Positions 33,105 to 41,882 of a DNA stretch of 41,995 bases are shown here, one piece after another. A program made the position numbers and the translations under genes. The first letter of the stretch is position 1; every line of letters begins with the position of its first letter. This stretch comes from Rhodospirillales bacterium (GTDB lineage: Bacteria > Pseudomonadota > Alphaproteobacteria > Acetobacterales > Acetobacteraceae), in contig JAGWQN010000087.1 of the NCBI GenBank assembly GCA_028869995.1, forward strand, positions 1 through 41,995, given 5' to 3'. The notes under the pieces are model-generated. The model had not been told where the DNA came from. It did not search any database and was given only the letters and a program-made list of their open reading frames with translations.

Positions 33105-33871
33105 GCAGCAGGATCGCAGCGGCGGACCCGATACCGCTCTACCACCGCGTCTATCTTCTGTTGCGCCAACAGATCGTCGAGGGCGTCTGGTCGCCGGAGG
33201 TGCTCATGCCCGGCGAGCATGAACTGGCGGAAACGAATGGTGTGTCGCGCATCACCATTCGCCGAGCGCTGCAACGCCTGGAGCAGGAAAAACTGGTCCT
33301 GCGCCGCCGCGGTGCCGGAACGCATGCGCGTCCGCCAGCACCGCCGAAGCGCCGGGAGAATCTTCGTGGCCTCATGGAAAACCTGCTTGCGATGGGGTTG
33401 CGCACCAAGGTGCAGCTGATCAGCTTCGACTATGTCGCAGCACCGCCGGAGGTCGCTGCCTGGCTCGAGGCACCCCTCGGTGCCGTGGTGCAGAAGTCGG
33501 TGCGGGTTCGCTCGGTCAAGGGCGTGCCGTTCAGTCATCTGACCACATGGGTGCCGGAGGAGATCGGCCGGCGCCTCCGGGCCGAGGATCTTGCCTCACG
33601 CCCACTTCTGCAGCTGCTCGAGGAGATTGGCGCGCAACCAGCACAGGCCGAGCAGGTTATCTCTGCCCGTCTTGCCGATGCGCAGGTGGCGCGTGCCCTG
33701 CAGGTCGATGTTGGATGCGCGCTCCTGTGGGTTCGCCGTCAGGTACGCGATCCATCGCGCCGAGTCATCGAAGCGATCGAAGCACTTTATCGCCCCGACA
33801 TGTATGAGTACCAGATCGCCATGGTCCGCGAGGACGGTATGTGGGGCGTCGACCGGGCAAGCCAGGCCTGA
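33101..33871 (+). CDS. GntR-family transcriptional regulator, HutC subfamily
   Basis: A 256-residue regulator. The winged helix spans residues 10-75 (IPLYHRVYLLLRQQIVEGVW, LAETNGVSRITIRRALQRLEQEKLVLRRRGAGT). The UTRA ligand-binding domain follows from about 95 to 240 (VQKSVRVRSVKGVPFSHLTTWVPEEIG; LWVRRQVRDPSRRVIEAIEALYRPDMYEYQIAM). The GTG start overlaps the stop of the LeuD-like gene, so it is made with the pathway it probably controls. The effector is likely the substrate or an intermediate. A palindrome at 31037-31053 is a candidate site. Confidence 0.88.
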   Translation: MSSRIAAADPIPLYHRVYLLLRQQIVEGVWSPEVLMPGEHELAETNGVSRITIRRALQRLEQEKLVLRRRGAGTHARPPAPPKRRENLRGLMENLLAMGLRTKVQLISFDYVAAPPEVAAWLEAPLGAVVQKSVRVRSVKGVPFSHLTTWVPEEIGRRLRAEDLASRPLLQLLEEIGAQPAQAEQVISARLADAQVARALQVDVGCALLWVRRQVRDPSRRVIEAIEALYRPDMYEYQIAMVREDGMWGVDRASQA

Positions 33872-34238
33872 GGCTGGCGCCGCATCGCTCAACACGGATG
33901 GCTCACCGCCAATCTCACCCGCCTCGACGTCATCATCCTGTCTGCCGGCTCGGAAGTTCGACACCTTTCGGCTTCCAATTGCGGCCCTACTCGAACGTGA
34001 GGATGCGCCCACAGCCAAGGTATTTGCCAACTCAAGGAAGGGAGCAAAGTTCGGCCCGACCAGGGGGACGAAGCGGGCGCCAATTCATACGCCCGATCAT
34101 GTCGGCGAGCGCGGGATCCTCATAGGGCTCGCCGGTAGCAGCCACGAGCTCAAGCGGATTCCCAGCGCCCCATCCTCCCGGGACGGAATCCAGTTACCAT
34201 TCAAGGGCACCACCCCGCGCGCCACGAGGTGTGTGTTA
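33872..34238. other. Intergenic region with an unidentified coding remnant
   Basis: No intact gene is present in these 367 bases. On the minus strand around 34085-34180 one frame reads AGNPLELVAATGEPYED and on to ADMIGRMNW, which looks like genuine protein sequence cut off on both sides. A neighbouring frame reads RFVPLVGPNFAPF, as if after a frameshift. I cannot name the family. The IS5-type element begins right after this block and may have disrupted it. Confidence 0.3.
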
Positions 34239-35077
34239 GAGTCCGGACCCATAAAGTGCTTGTTGCGGCGGGGCGTGTTGTGATTCGCCCTCCCTGGTTG
34301 GGGAGATGCGCGGATGAGCGACCTGTTCTGACTGAGCGAACGGCAGTTTTCTCGGCTTGCGCCATTGCTGCCAACGGGCACGCGCGGCAAGCCGCGGGTC
34401 GACGACCTGCGCGTCATCAGCAGCATCGTGCATGTGTTGAAATTGGGTGGGCGCTGGATCGACGCGCCGGCGGTCTATGGACCGCGCAAGACGCTGTACA
34501 ACCGCTTCGTGCGTTGGGCGGCCAAAGGCATCTGGATCGACATCTTCCACGCCTTGGCGACGGCCGGCGGACCGCCGGCGGAGGTACTGATCGTTTCCTC
34601 GGCGGTGAAGGCGCATCGCTCGGCATCGGGCGCAAAGGGGGGAGCACGGACAGGCGATCGGCCGCTCGCGCGGTGGGCGCACGACCAAGATCCATGCCCT
34701 GACCGATGGCTTCTGCCGTCCACTTGCCTTCCTGCTGACCGGTGGCCAGGTGGCCGACTGCACCGCCACCGACACCCTGCTCGACCGCCTGCCCGCCACC
34801 ACCCTGCTGCATGGCGACAAGGGCTATGACACCGACGCCGTGCGCGAAAAGATCGAGGCGAGGGGTGCGGCTCCCAACATCCCGCCGAAATCCAATCGCC
34901 GCTGGAAGCCCTGCTTCTCACCCGTGCTCTACCGCGGCCGCAACGCCATCGAGCGCATGTTCAATCGCCTCAAGGATTTTCGCCGAATCGCAACCAGATA
35001 CGATCGCCTCGCCCAGAACGTCCTCGCCGCAGTCTGCATCGCTGCAACCGTCAGCTACTGGTTATGTGTCCGAACCC
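34239..35077 (+). mobile_element. IS5-family insertion sequence (IS427-like), 839 bp
   Basis: Terminal inverted repeats are GAGTCCGGACCCATAA on the left (34239-34254) and TTATGTGTCCGAACCC on the right (35062-35077), matching at 13 of 16 positions when inverted. TA lies directly outside both ends (34237-34238 and 35078-35079), as expected for the TA duplication of the IS427 group. The transposase inside is broken, so the copy can move only if helped. Confidence 0.8.
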
Positions 35078-35097
35078 TAAGGCGGCCCTCGCATTGA
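34314..35097 (+). pseudogene. IS5-family transposase, inactivated
   Basis: ATG 34314 starts MSDLF, but codon 6 is TGA (34329) where the family has Trp before LSERQFSRLAPLLP. The rest of the first part follows (GKPRVDDLRVISSIVHVLKLGGRW ... LYNRFVRWAAKGIW). After a AAAGGGGGG run near 34634 the frame continues out of phase with GRSRGGRTTKIHALTDGF, LLHGDKGYDTDAVRE and RNAIERMFNRLKDFRRIATRYDRLA, the DDE second half. Such elements may use ribosomal frameshifting here, but the early stop is a real lesion. The usual TGA after SYWL is TGT, so the frame runs 20 bases past the element end. Confidence 0.75.
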
Positions 35098-35100
35098 GAG

Positions 35101-35575
35101 CGCTGAGAACCTCGCGCTGATGCTGGCGATCGACCAGCCGTTCATGGAAACGCCGTGATACGGTTCGCGGCAGATGGCCCGGCATTTGCAGCGCCATGGT
35201 CACGCGGTCGGCCGCAAGCGCGTCCGCCAGCTGATTGCGCGCATGGGGCTGGCCGCGGTGTACCAGCGACCGCAGACGACGGTGCGGCATCCGGAGCATC
35301 GCGTGTGGCCCTATCTGTTGCGTGGTCTTGTCATTGACCGGCCCGACCAGGTCTGGTGCGCCGACATCGCCTACATCCCCATGTGGCGCGGCTTCCTCTA
35401 AATGGTTGCCGTCATGGCCTGGTTCAGCCGCAGATCCTGTCCTGGCGGCTGTCGAACACCATGGAGGCCGACTCCTGCATCGAGGCACTGCAGGAGGCGA
35501 TGGCCCGCTTCGGACGGCCAGCGATCTTCAACACCGCCCAGGGAAGCCAGTTCACCAGCTTGCTGCGATCGTAGC
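35101..35575 (+). pseudogene. IS3-family transposase OrfB remnant
   Basis: Recognisable segments are YGSRQMARHLQRHGHAVGRKRVRQLIARMGL, DQVWCADIAYIPMWRGFL and LSNTMEADSCIEALQEAMARFG, all from the helper helix and DDE core of IS3 OrfB. There is a stop (TGA) before YGSRQM, a second stop after RGFL (35399), then a frameshift. The second catalytic aspartate appears changed (NTAQGSQFTS instead of NTDQGSQFTS). The C-terminus and OrfA are missing. The IS5 copy lies immediately to the left. Confidence 0.75.
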
Positions 35576-35752
35576 GATGGCGGTTCTCTCGCGTCCACAC
35601 CGGCGGCCGCCTGCGAATCGGGCACAAGCCATCGAATCACACAGAATTCAGGGGATTCAAGGTGTTCCCGGACGCACACTTACGTGATCGTGTGGATGGG
35701 ACGCACGCCCTGGAGCCGGCGCGGCATCTCCACCGCGCCGCCGACGCGAGGG

Positions 35753-37282
35753 TCACGGCCAGTCCACCTCCAGGTCGAGCGGGATCACCGGGCGGGGCAG
35801 GTTTGCCCAGGCGAAGTTCTGCAGCATCGGGCTGGACAGGCCGGGCGCATCGACCTCGATCACCTGGTCATGGCCGAAATATTCGTCGAACCCGCCGCGG
35901 AAATGGCCGCGGGATTTCACCACGACCACGCGGGCGGCGGCGACATCGAGGCCGAAAGCCTCGAAGAACGCCGGGTCGGCGCATTGCTCGCGCTGCGAGA
36001 TCACCACGACGGACAGCCCGCCCAGATCCAGCGCCGCCGACGCGCCGAGATCGACGGTGCCACCGGCGAAGATGCCACGGCGGCACCGGATCGGGCCGGG
36101 ATGCAGGCTGCGCACCACCGCCGGGGCCTGCAGCGTGCGCGCGAACCCGGAGGCCACCGCGCGATTGAACCTGGCCGTGAAGCGTGCGCCCACGCCCAGG
36201 TCATGGGCCTCAGCGGCCAGGGCCGGATCGTGGATGATGCCGACCAGCCCGTCGCGCACCCCGGCGGCGAGGAAGGCCTCAAGGATGAACATGGTGTTGC
36301 CGCCGCCGCCGCCGCCGGGGTTGTCGGCCACATCGGCGAAGGCCAGCGCCGGGCGGCCGGGATCGGCGGTCGCCACCGCGAGCCTTGTGGCTTCCTCCAG
36401 CGAGGTCAGCTGAGGGTGGAACCGTGCACGACGTGCCCAGCCGGCTTCGGCCAGTTCCTGGGCGAGCGCCTGGGCCGCCTCGGCGTCGGTGGCCGTCACC
36501 ACGGCGGTCAGGCCGTTGTATTGCGTGTCGGCGAAGGCGAAGCCGCCCATCATCGACACGTTGAGAATGCGCCCCGTGTAAGGCGCCTCGTGCATCCGCT
36601 TCTGGCCAAGATCGATCAGTTCGCCGTATGGCCGGTTCGGCGCATCAGCGCCGGTCAGCATCGTCACTGTCGGCGGCACGATCGGCAGGCGTGTCCTGGC
36701 CAGATGCGACGGCGTGCCGGATAGCAGGCGACGCAGCAGCTGGGCCGATTCGACGCCGGTGCGGCGCATATCCATATGCGGATTGGTGCGATAGGCGACG
36801 AATCCGTCGATGGTGGTGACATCGGCGTCTGAGATGTTGCCGTGCAGATCGTAGCTGGCGACGATCTTCACCCGCGGTCCCACGACGCGGCGGACCATGG
36901 TGAGCATGGTGCCTTCGGGGTCATCATCCTCGGTGGTAAGAGCGGCGCCGTGCAGCACGCAATAGACGGCGTCGAGCGGCACCGCCAGCCCGGCCTCCCA
37001 TTCCTCCATCAGGCCTTGGAAGAAGGCGTGGTCCACCGGCCCGCCGGGGGCGGTCATCGCCAGGGTGAGCGGCACCGGGGTCCAGGGGCCGGCTGCGTCC
37101 ATGTCGGCCACGAAGCCGGGCAGCTCGGCCAACATGCGCGGCGCCGCGGCGCGAGCTTCGGCGAGCAGCGCCGCGCCGCGGAACAGGGTACGACCGGCGA
37201 AATCACGCTCGACGGTCACGGGCGCAAAACGGTTGCATTCGACGGAAAAGCCCAGCAGCGCGATTCGTGCCAATTTCGGCAT
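35753..37282 (-). CDS. M81-family metallopeptidase (MlrC-like)
   Basis: A 509-residue cytoplasmic protein. The start MPKLARIALLGFSVECNRFAP aligns with the family N-terminus; most members have HETNTF where this has VECNRF, so a histidine is replaced while the glutamate (E15) is kept. Other conserved blocks are IVASYDLHGNIS, YRTNPHMDMRRTG, and the C-terminal-domain FADVADNPGGGGGGNTMFIL. MlrC of the microcystin pathway is a zinc peptidase that cuts linear tetrapeptides, but most members have unknown substrates. Divergent from the penicillin-acylase-family gene with a 52-base gap. Only a weak ribosome site is seen; the ATG is chosen by homology. Confidence 0.82.
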   Translation of the reverse strand: MPKLARIALLGFSVECNRFAPVTVERDFAGRTLFRGAALLAEARAAAPRMLAELPGFVADMDAAGPWTPVPLTLAMTAPGGPVDHAFFQGLMEEWEAGLAVPLDAVYCVLHGAALTTEDDDPEGTMLTMVRRVVGPRVKIVASYDLHGNISDADVTTIDGFVAYRTNPHMDMRRTGVESAQLLRRLLSGTPSHLARTRLPIVPPTVTMLTGADAPNRPYGELIDLGQKRMHEAPYTGRILNVSMMGGFAFADTQYNGLTAVVTATDAEAAQALAQELAEAGWARRARFHPQLTSLEEATRLAVATADPGRPALAFADVADNPGGGGGGNTMFILEAFLAAGVRDGLVGIIHDPALAAEAHDLGVGARFTARFNRAVASGFARTLQAPAVVRSLHPGPIRCRRGIFAGGTVDLGASAALDLGGLSVVVISQREQCADPAFFEAFGLDVAAARVVVVKSRGHFRGGFDEYFGHDQVIEVDAPGLSSPMLQNFAWANLPRPVIPLDLEVDWP

Positions 37283-37334
37283 CCTCAATCCGGTGATTCG
37301 ATGCCATCCTGCCGGTTTCCCGGAGGACGGCAAG

Positions 37335-39641
37335 ATGGTGGATGACAGCGATCTTCTCGCGGTGTTGCGCGGCACGCGCAGCCTGGACGCGCTCGGCCTC
37401 GGGGCCGAGGACTTCGCAGCGGCGCGTGACGCCTGGCTGGCGCGCAAGGCGGCGCTCGGCGATGTCACGCTTCACGCCGCCGTTCACGGCCGGGTGGAGA
37501 TCCTGCGCGACGGCGCCGGTGTGCCGCATGTCTTTGCCGACCATACGCCGGATGTCTATTTCGGCCTCGGCCTGGCCATGGCGCAGGACCGGCTGTGGCA
37601 GATGGACCGGCTGCGCCGCCGCGCCCTGGGGCGGCAGGCGGAGATTCTGGGGGCGGAGTATGTCGCAGCCGACATCGCCCACCGCACCGTCGGCATCGAC
37701 CTGATCGCCGCGCGCGAGGTGGCGCTGATCGATCCCGACACCAGCGCGCTGGTGGACGCCTTCACCGCCGGGATCAACCGCGGCATCGCGGCGATGGGAG
37801 ACGATCTGCCGATCGAGTTCCAGATCCTCGACTATCGGCCCGAACCCTTCACCGCCGCCTGCGTGGTGGCCATCGCCCGCGGGTTCTGGTGGTCGTTGAA
37901 CGGGCGCATCGACCGGCTGATCGCGGCCGAGGCGGCGCGCCTGCTGCCGGAGGAGCTGCGCGCGGCGTTTCTCACCCCGGAGGCCTCGGACAATCTGGTG
38001 CTGCCGGATCTGCACGCGGGCTCGGACGATGCCACCGGCTCGAACAACTGGGCCATCGCGCCGCAACGCAGCGCCACCGGCCATCCGGTGCTGGCCGGCG
38101 ACCCGCACCAGCCGTTCTGGGTGCCGTCGAGCTGGTATGAATTCGGTCTGCACGGTCCCGACGACCACGCCGCCGGCTGCGGCGTGCCGGGTGTGCCGGG
38201 GCTCTGGTACGGCTGCAACGGCAGCTCCGCCTGGTGCCTCACCAACAACATGGCCTCGACGCGCGACCTGTATCGCGAGCGAGTCGATCCCGCCGATCCC
38301 ACACACTATATTGAGGGCGAAACGAGCCTGCCGTTTGAGGTGCGCACCGTGATGGTCAAGGTGCGCGGTGGTGCCGATCGCAGTGTCGATATCAGGTCCA
38401 CGCGGCGCGGGCCGATCGTCAATGCGCTGGTGCCTTCGATCGCACCGGAGGGCGATGCGCCGATGTCGCTGCGTTGGGTAGGGCACGAGCATCTCGACGA
38501 TCTGCGCGCCATCATCGGCCTGAGCCGGGCGAAGAACTGGGCGGCGTTCCGCGCGGTGCTGCGCGACTGGTCGGTCGCCGTGTTCAACTGGGTCTATGCC
38601 GATCGCAGCGGCCATATCGGCTACCAGATGGCCGGCCGCATCCCCATCCGTGGCCGCATCGTGCCCGGCGTGCGCGACGCGGGCGAGCCGCTCGACCAAT
38701 GGAGCGGCACCATCCCGTTCGAGAGCCTCCCGCATCGTGCCGATCCGCCGTCCGGCACCGTGGCCAGCGCCAACCAGCGCATCGTGCCGCCGAACTATCC
38801 CTGGCCGATCTATGGCGCCTATTCGCAGGGCCATCGCGGCGTGCGGCTGGATCAGGTGTTCAGGGGCTCCGGCAAGCTTGACGTGCCCGCCACCATCGCC
38901 TTGCAGAACGACCTCAAGAACACCCGTGCGGAGCGGATGGTGCCGCGGATTCTGGACGCGCTGATGGGCCTGCAGGACGACACTGCCAGAAGCTTCGCAG
39001 GCCTGCTGCACCGCTGGGATTTCCGCTACACGCTCGACAGCGCGGCGCCGACGCTGTTTGAGACCTTCATGGCGCTGTGGAACCGCAAGGTGCAGTCCGT
39101 GCATCTGCCGGCGCATCTGCTCGACCTCACCGTGCAGCAGACCGGGCTGTGCGTCAGCGTGCTCGAAGGCGATTTTCCGGATTATTTCGGCAACGATCTC
39201 AACGCGCAGATCGCGGCGGTGGCGGCTGACAGCCTTGCCACGCTGGCTAGTCGGCTCGGCGCCGATCCGGCCGGTTGGGCCTGGGAGCGGGTGCATATCG
39301 CTCATTGGCGCCACCCGATCTCGTCGCCGCTGGTGGCGGATGCGTTCGACATCGGGCCCGCTTCCGTCGATGGCGGCTCGCACACCTTGCGCAACACCGG
39401 CGGCGAGCTGCCGCCGCATCGCGCGACCTCGGGGGCGGAATACCGGATCGTGGTGGATTTCGCGGGACCCGATGCGTTCCGCGCGGTGCAGAACATCGGC
39501 AATTCCGGCGTGCCCGGCAGCCGTTTCTACCGCAATCAGTTCGCGGCGTGGCGGCGCGGAGAATATCATGTCGTGCACCTGACCCGTGCTGGGGTGGAGG
39601 GAGATCTGGTGGCCACCACCCGTATCGAGCCGGTCCATTGA
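37335..39641 (+). CDS. Penicillin acylase family protein (Ntn-hydrolase)
   Basis: A 768-residue proenzyme of peptidase family S45. The alpha chain shows DGAGVPHVFADHTPDVYFGLGLAMAQDRLWQMDRLRR (about 59-95). The expected autocleavage is before S236 in DATGSNNWAIAP, and the GDPHQPFWVPSSWYEF block follows. No signal peptide is visible, so, unlike classical penicillin G acylase or PvdQ, it should stay in the cytoplasm. Family substrates are amides such as beta-lactams, acyl-homoserine lactones and gamma-glutamyl or aliphatic amides. GGAGG lies 8 bases before the ATG. The next gene starts 14 bases downstream and was probably co-transcribed. Confidence 0.88.
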   Translation: MVDDSDLLAVLRGTRSLDALGLGAEDFAAARDAWLARKAALGDVTLHAAVHGRVEILRDGAGVPHVFADHTPDVYFGLGLAMAQDRLWQMDRLRRRALGRQAEILGAEYVAADIAHRTVGIDLIAAREVALIDPDTSALVDAFTAGINRGIAAMGDDLPIEFQILDYRPEPFTAACVVAIARGFWWSLNGRIDRLIAAEAARLLPEELRAAFLTPEASDNLVLPDLHAGSDDATGSNNWAIAPQRSATGHPVLAGDPHQPFWVPSSWYEFGLHGPDDHAAGCGVPGVPGLWYGCNGSSAWCLTNNMASTRDLYRERVDPADPTHYIEGETSLPFEVRTVMVKVRGGADRSVDIRSTRRGPIVNALVPSIAPEGDAPMSLRWVGHEHLDDLRAIIGLSRAKNWAAFRAVLRDWSVAVFNWVYADRSGHIGYQMAGRIPIRGRIVPGVRDAGEPLDQWSGTIPFESLPHRADPPSGTVASANQRIVPPNYPWPIYGAYSQGHRGVRLDQVFRGSGKLDVPATIALQNDLKNTRAERMVPRILDALMGLQDDTARSFAGLLHRWDFRYTLDSAAPTLFETFMALWNRKVQSVHLPAHLLDLTVQQTGLCVSVLEGDFPDYFGNDLNAQIAAVAADSLATLASRLGADPAGWAWERVHIAHWRHPISSPLVADAFDIGPASVDGGSHTLRNTGGELPPHRATSGAEYRIVVDFAGPDAFRAVQNIGNSGVPGSRFYRNQFAAWRRGEYHVVHLTRAGVEGDLVATTRIEPVH

Positions 39642-39655
39642 CGCAAGGAAACCAG

Positions 39656-39829
39656 ATGGACGTTGCCTATCCCGACCCGCGCAGTGGCGTCACCTTCCCG
39701 ATTGACGTTCCTCGCTGATGCGGGCCGGGTCGCGCGCCGCTGCTGCTGACCGATCTGCCCGGCATCACGCGCGCGCAGATCGACACCGGCACACGTAGCC
39801 TGTGGCGCTACCGCGCCGCCCTGCCGCTG
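39656..39829 (+). pseudogene. Threonine-synthase-like PLP enzyme, N-terminal fragment
   Basis: The ATG has AAGGAA 4 bases upstream. The frame reads MDVAYPDPRSGVTFPIDVPR, then a TGA (39716) where Trp is likely, then CGPGRAPLLLTDLPGITRAQI and GTRSLWRYRAALPL. This resembles the opening of threonine-synthase-type fold-II PLP enzymes just before the usual SLGEG-TPL motif, as I recall them. The sequence switches at about 39830 to an IS66 remnant. So this was a third gene of the acylase operon, cut by the element and later given a stop codon. Confidence 0.5.
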
Positions 39830-39832
39830 CGC

Positions 39833-40273
39833 TGCGCCGCCTGCACGATGGCGTGAAGTCCGAGCGCCTCGCCCATCGCCGGGCCCGCAGCGCTCCCCTG
39901 GTCGCTGATCTGCGCACGTGGTTCCAGGAGCAGCACACCAGGCTGTTCATGCGTGGCCCGACCGCCGAGGCGATCGGCTACGCGCTACGCCACTGGGATG
40001 GTCCGGTTCCTGGACGATGGCCGCATCGAGTTGGACACCAACGGCGTCGAGCGGAGCATGCGCCCGGTCGCATTGAGCAGAAAGAACTCACTGTTCGCGG
40101 GCAGCGACGACGGCGCAGAGAACTGGGCGATCGTCGCGTCGCTGGTGGAGACCTGCAAGCTCAACGCCGTCGATCCGCAGCGCTATCTCGCCGAAACACT
40201 GACCCGCCTGGTGAACGGCTGGCGCCAGTCCCGCATCGACGAACTCATGCCCTGGTGCACGCGCGCCGAATAG
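39833..40273 (+). pseudogene. IS66-family transposase (TnpC) C-terminal remnant
   Basis: RRARSAPLVADLRTWFQEQ and TAEAIGYALRHWDG lie in one frame. After a frameshift near 40005 the sequence goes on with VRFLDDGRIELDTNGVERSMRPVALSRKNSLFAGSDDGAENWAIVASLVETCKLNAVDPQRYL to a stop at 40271-40273. This is the typical C-terminal third of IS66 transposases (D/N-NxxERxMRP and K-N-x-LFAGSD-G). TnpA, TnpB and the rest of TnpC are missing. Confidence 0.85.
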
Positions 40274-40943
40274 ACGGCATGATCGTCAAGGGATCGGTGC
40301 AAGGGCCACAGCCGAGCGCTTACGGATTATCATCAGCAGCAAGAAAGCCCAGTCGCCCAATCCAGAGCCTCCCATCATGGACCGACGATAGAGCATCGAA
40401 CGCTACGTAGGTGGCTTCTCTTTCTGCTTCAGACGGCGGCGGCACGGCGCCAGGGATCAACCCGTTCTCTTTGAACGAGGCGAACGCCTAACCATCTGCT
40501 GCGGACCCAACCAACAATGCGCCAGCCGCACCATGGCCACTTACCGTTGTGCAACCGGGTCATGACCCACTGTTGGTCCAGCATGTGCGCCATTATGCGC
40601 TGCATGAGGTCGATCCGCTTCGGCATCTGCGCCGAGACGCTAGCATTGGTCGCCCCACCTTGAGTGGTCAGAGGTATTGCCAGTTCATTGGGGGCTTTGG
40701 ACCTGCCCCTGACTTTGGCCTGATCGCTGGTGTGTGTCAGGCTAAAATACTGGTTCAAAGGACGTTACTGCGGTAGGCATGCGCGCGGTGGTCCTCGGGA
40801 ATCCAAAGTGGCACGCGGCTTTTCGCGTAGCTTCGGCCGTCACCGAATGACCGGTATTCAGCATGCAACTCCGGAAGCGAACGGGCGGCCGCGTTTCCCG
40901 TGAACAGACATTTGTGCCCGAGGCGCACATCAGCCGGTGTGTC
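40274..40943. other. 670-base region without a recognisable gene
   Basis: I see no supported gene here. The GC content appears lower than in the flanks. A 109-codon open frame on the minus strand (40429-40758, with LMQRIMAHMLDQQWVMTRLHNG) matches nothing I know and lacks a ribosome site. The stretch follows the IS66 remnant and probably contains more worn-out mobile DNA. Confidence 0.3.
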
Positions 40944-41882
40944 TCACCCAGGCGGATAGACCGGCGAGCGCCATTCGGGGTGCGAATTGTCCTGGCCGCG
41001 CGCGACGCGGAAATACGCCTCCTGGATGGCGGCGGTGACCGGCCCCTTGCGGCCCGCGCCCACCGGCAGGCGATCGACGGAGACCACCGGCACCACCTCC
41101 TGCCCGCTGCCGCAGAGAAAGACCTCGTCGGCGACGTAAAGCTCGGTGCGGTCGATCTCGCGCTCCGCCACGCGCCGGCCGAGCTTTTCCTCGAACAGGC
41201 GGATCAGCACGGAGCGGGTGATGCTCTCGAGGATGCCGGCGGTGACCGGCGGCGTGCAGACCTCGCCGCCGCGCACCATCATCAGGCAGGAGCCCGCGGC
41301 CTCCGCCACGGTGCCGCCGGTGTTGAGCAGGATCGCGTCGTCGTAGCCGTCCGCCCAGGCCTGGTGCAGCGCCAGCCGCCCGTTCTGGTAGTTGCCGGCG
41401 GCCTTGACGCGCGGCGGCACGCTCTCGTCGGCGATGCGGCGCCACGAACTCACGCAGACCTGCTTGCCGGCGTCGAGCGCCTTTCCGGGCGGGCGGGCGA
41501 CGGCGGTGATGAACAGGCCCTCCTCGGTCGTCGGGCCCATCGCCACGTTGCCCTCCGGCACGCCGAGATAGGCGGTGGGCATGTAGTGCACGTCCTCGTG
41601 GAAACCGTTCCGCCTCAGTAACTCGTTGCAGATCGCTCCGAAATCCGCGGGGATCTCGGTACGCATGCGCACGATCTTCATCGACTCCCGCAGCCGCGCG
41701 ATGTGGCGGTCGAGCGCGAAGCTGTAGAGCTGCTGCTCGCCCGGGTTCCAGTAGGCGCGCACGCCCTCGAACACCGATGCGGCAAGCGCAACGGCCTGGG
41801 TGCGCACATGCAGCCGGCACTGGTCGTAGGGGATGAAGGCGCCGTTCATCCAGGCCCATTGCGGCTGCGTCGCCCCGGTCAT
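40944..41882 (-). CDS. Branched-chain amino acid aminotransferase-like (class IV)
   Basis: A 312-residue PLP aminotransferase of fold type IV. The Schiff-base lysine is K160 in PPRVKAAGNYQN. Other family marks are ASVFEGVRAYWNP, LRESMKIVRM, the cofactor-binding LLNTGGTVAEAAGSCLMMV and VTAGILESITRSVLIRL. This agrees with IlvE, which interconverts leucine, isoleucine and valine with their 2-oxo acids; D-amino acid or aminodeoxychorismate relatives are less likely because of the YFEGxRAY-like start. GGGGAG lies 9 bases before the ATG. It stands alone in the window. Confidence 0.88.
   Translation of the reverse strand: MTGATQPQWAWMNGAFIPYDQCRLHVRTQAVALAASVFEGVRAYWNPGEQQLYSFALDRHIARLRESMKIVRMRTEIPADFGAICNELLRRNGFHEDVHYMPTAYLGVPEGNVAMGPTTEEGLFITAVARPPGKALDAGKQVCVSSWRRIADESVPPRVKAAGNYQNGRLALHQAWADGYDDAILLNTGGTVAEAAGSCLMMVRGGEVCTPPVTAGILESITRSVLIRLFEEKLGRRVAEREIDRTELYVADEVFLCGSGQEVVPVVSVDRLPVGAGRKGPVTAAIQEAYFRVARGQDNSHPEWRSPVYPPG

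Noticed and set aside
36298-36317. CCG trinucleotide repeat
   Set aside because: It encodes the glycine run in the conserved DNPGGG segment of the M81 protein and needs no separate explanation.
37203-39638. An 811-codon minus-strand frame antisense to the penicillin-acylase-family gene
   Set aside because: No protein motif and composition typical of a GC-rich shadow; the plus strand has all family motifs.
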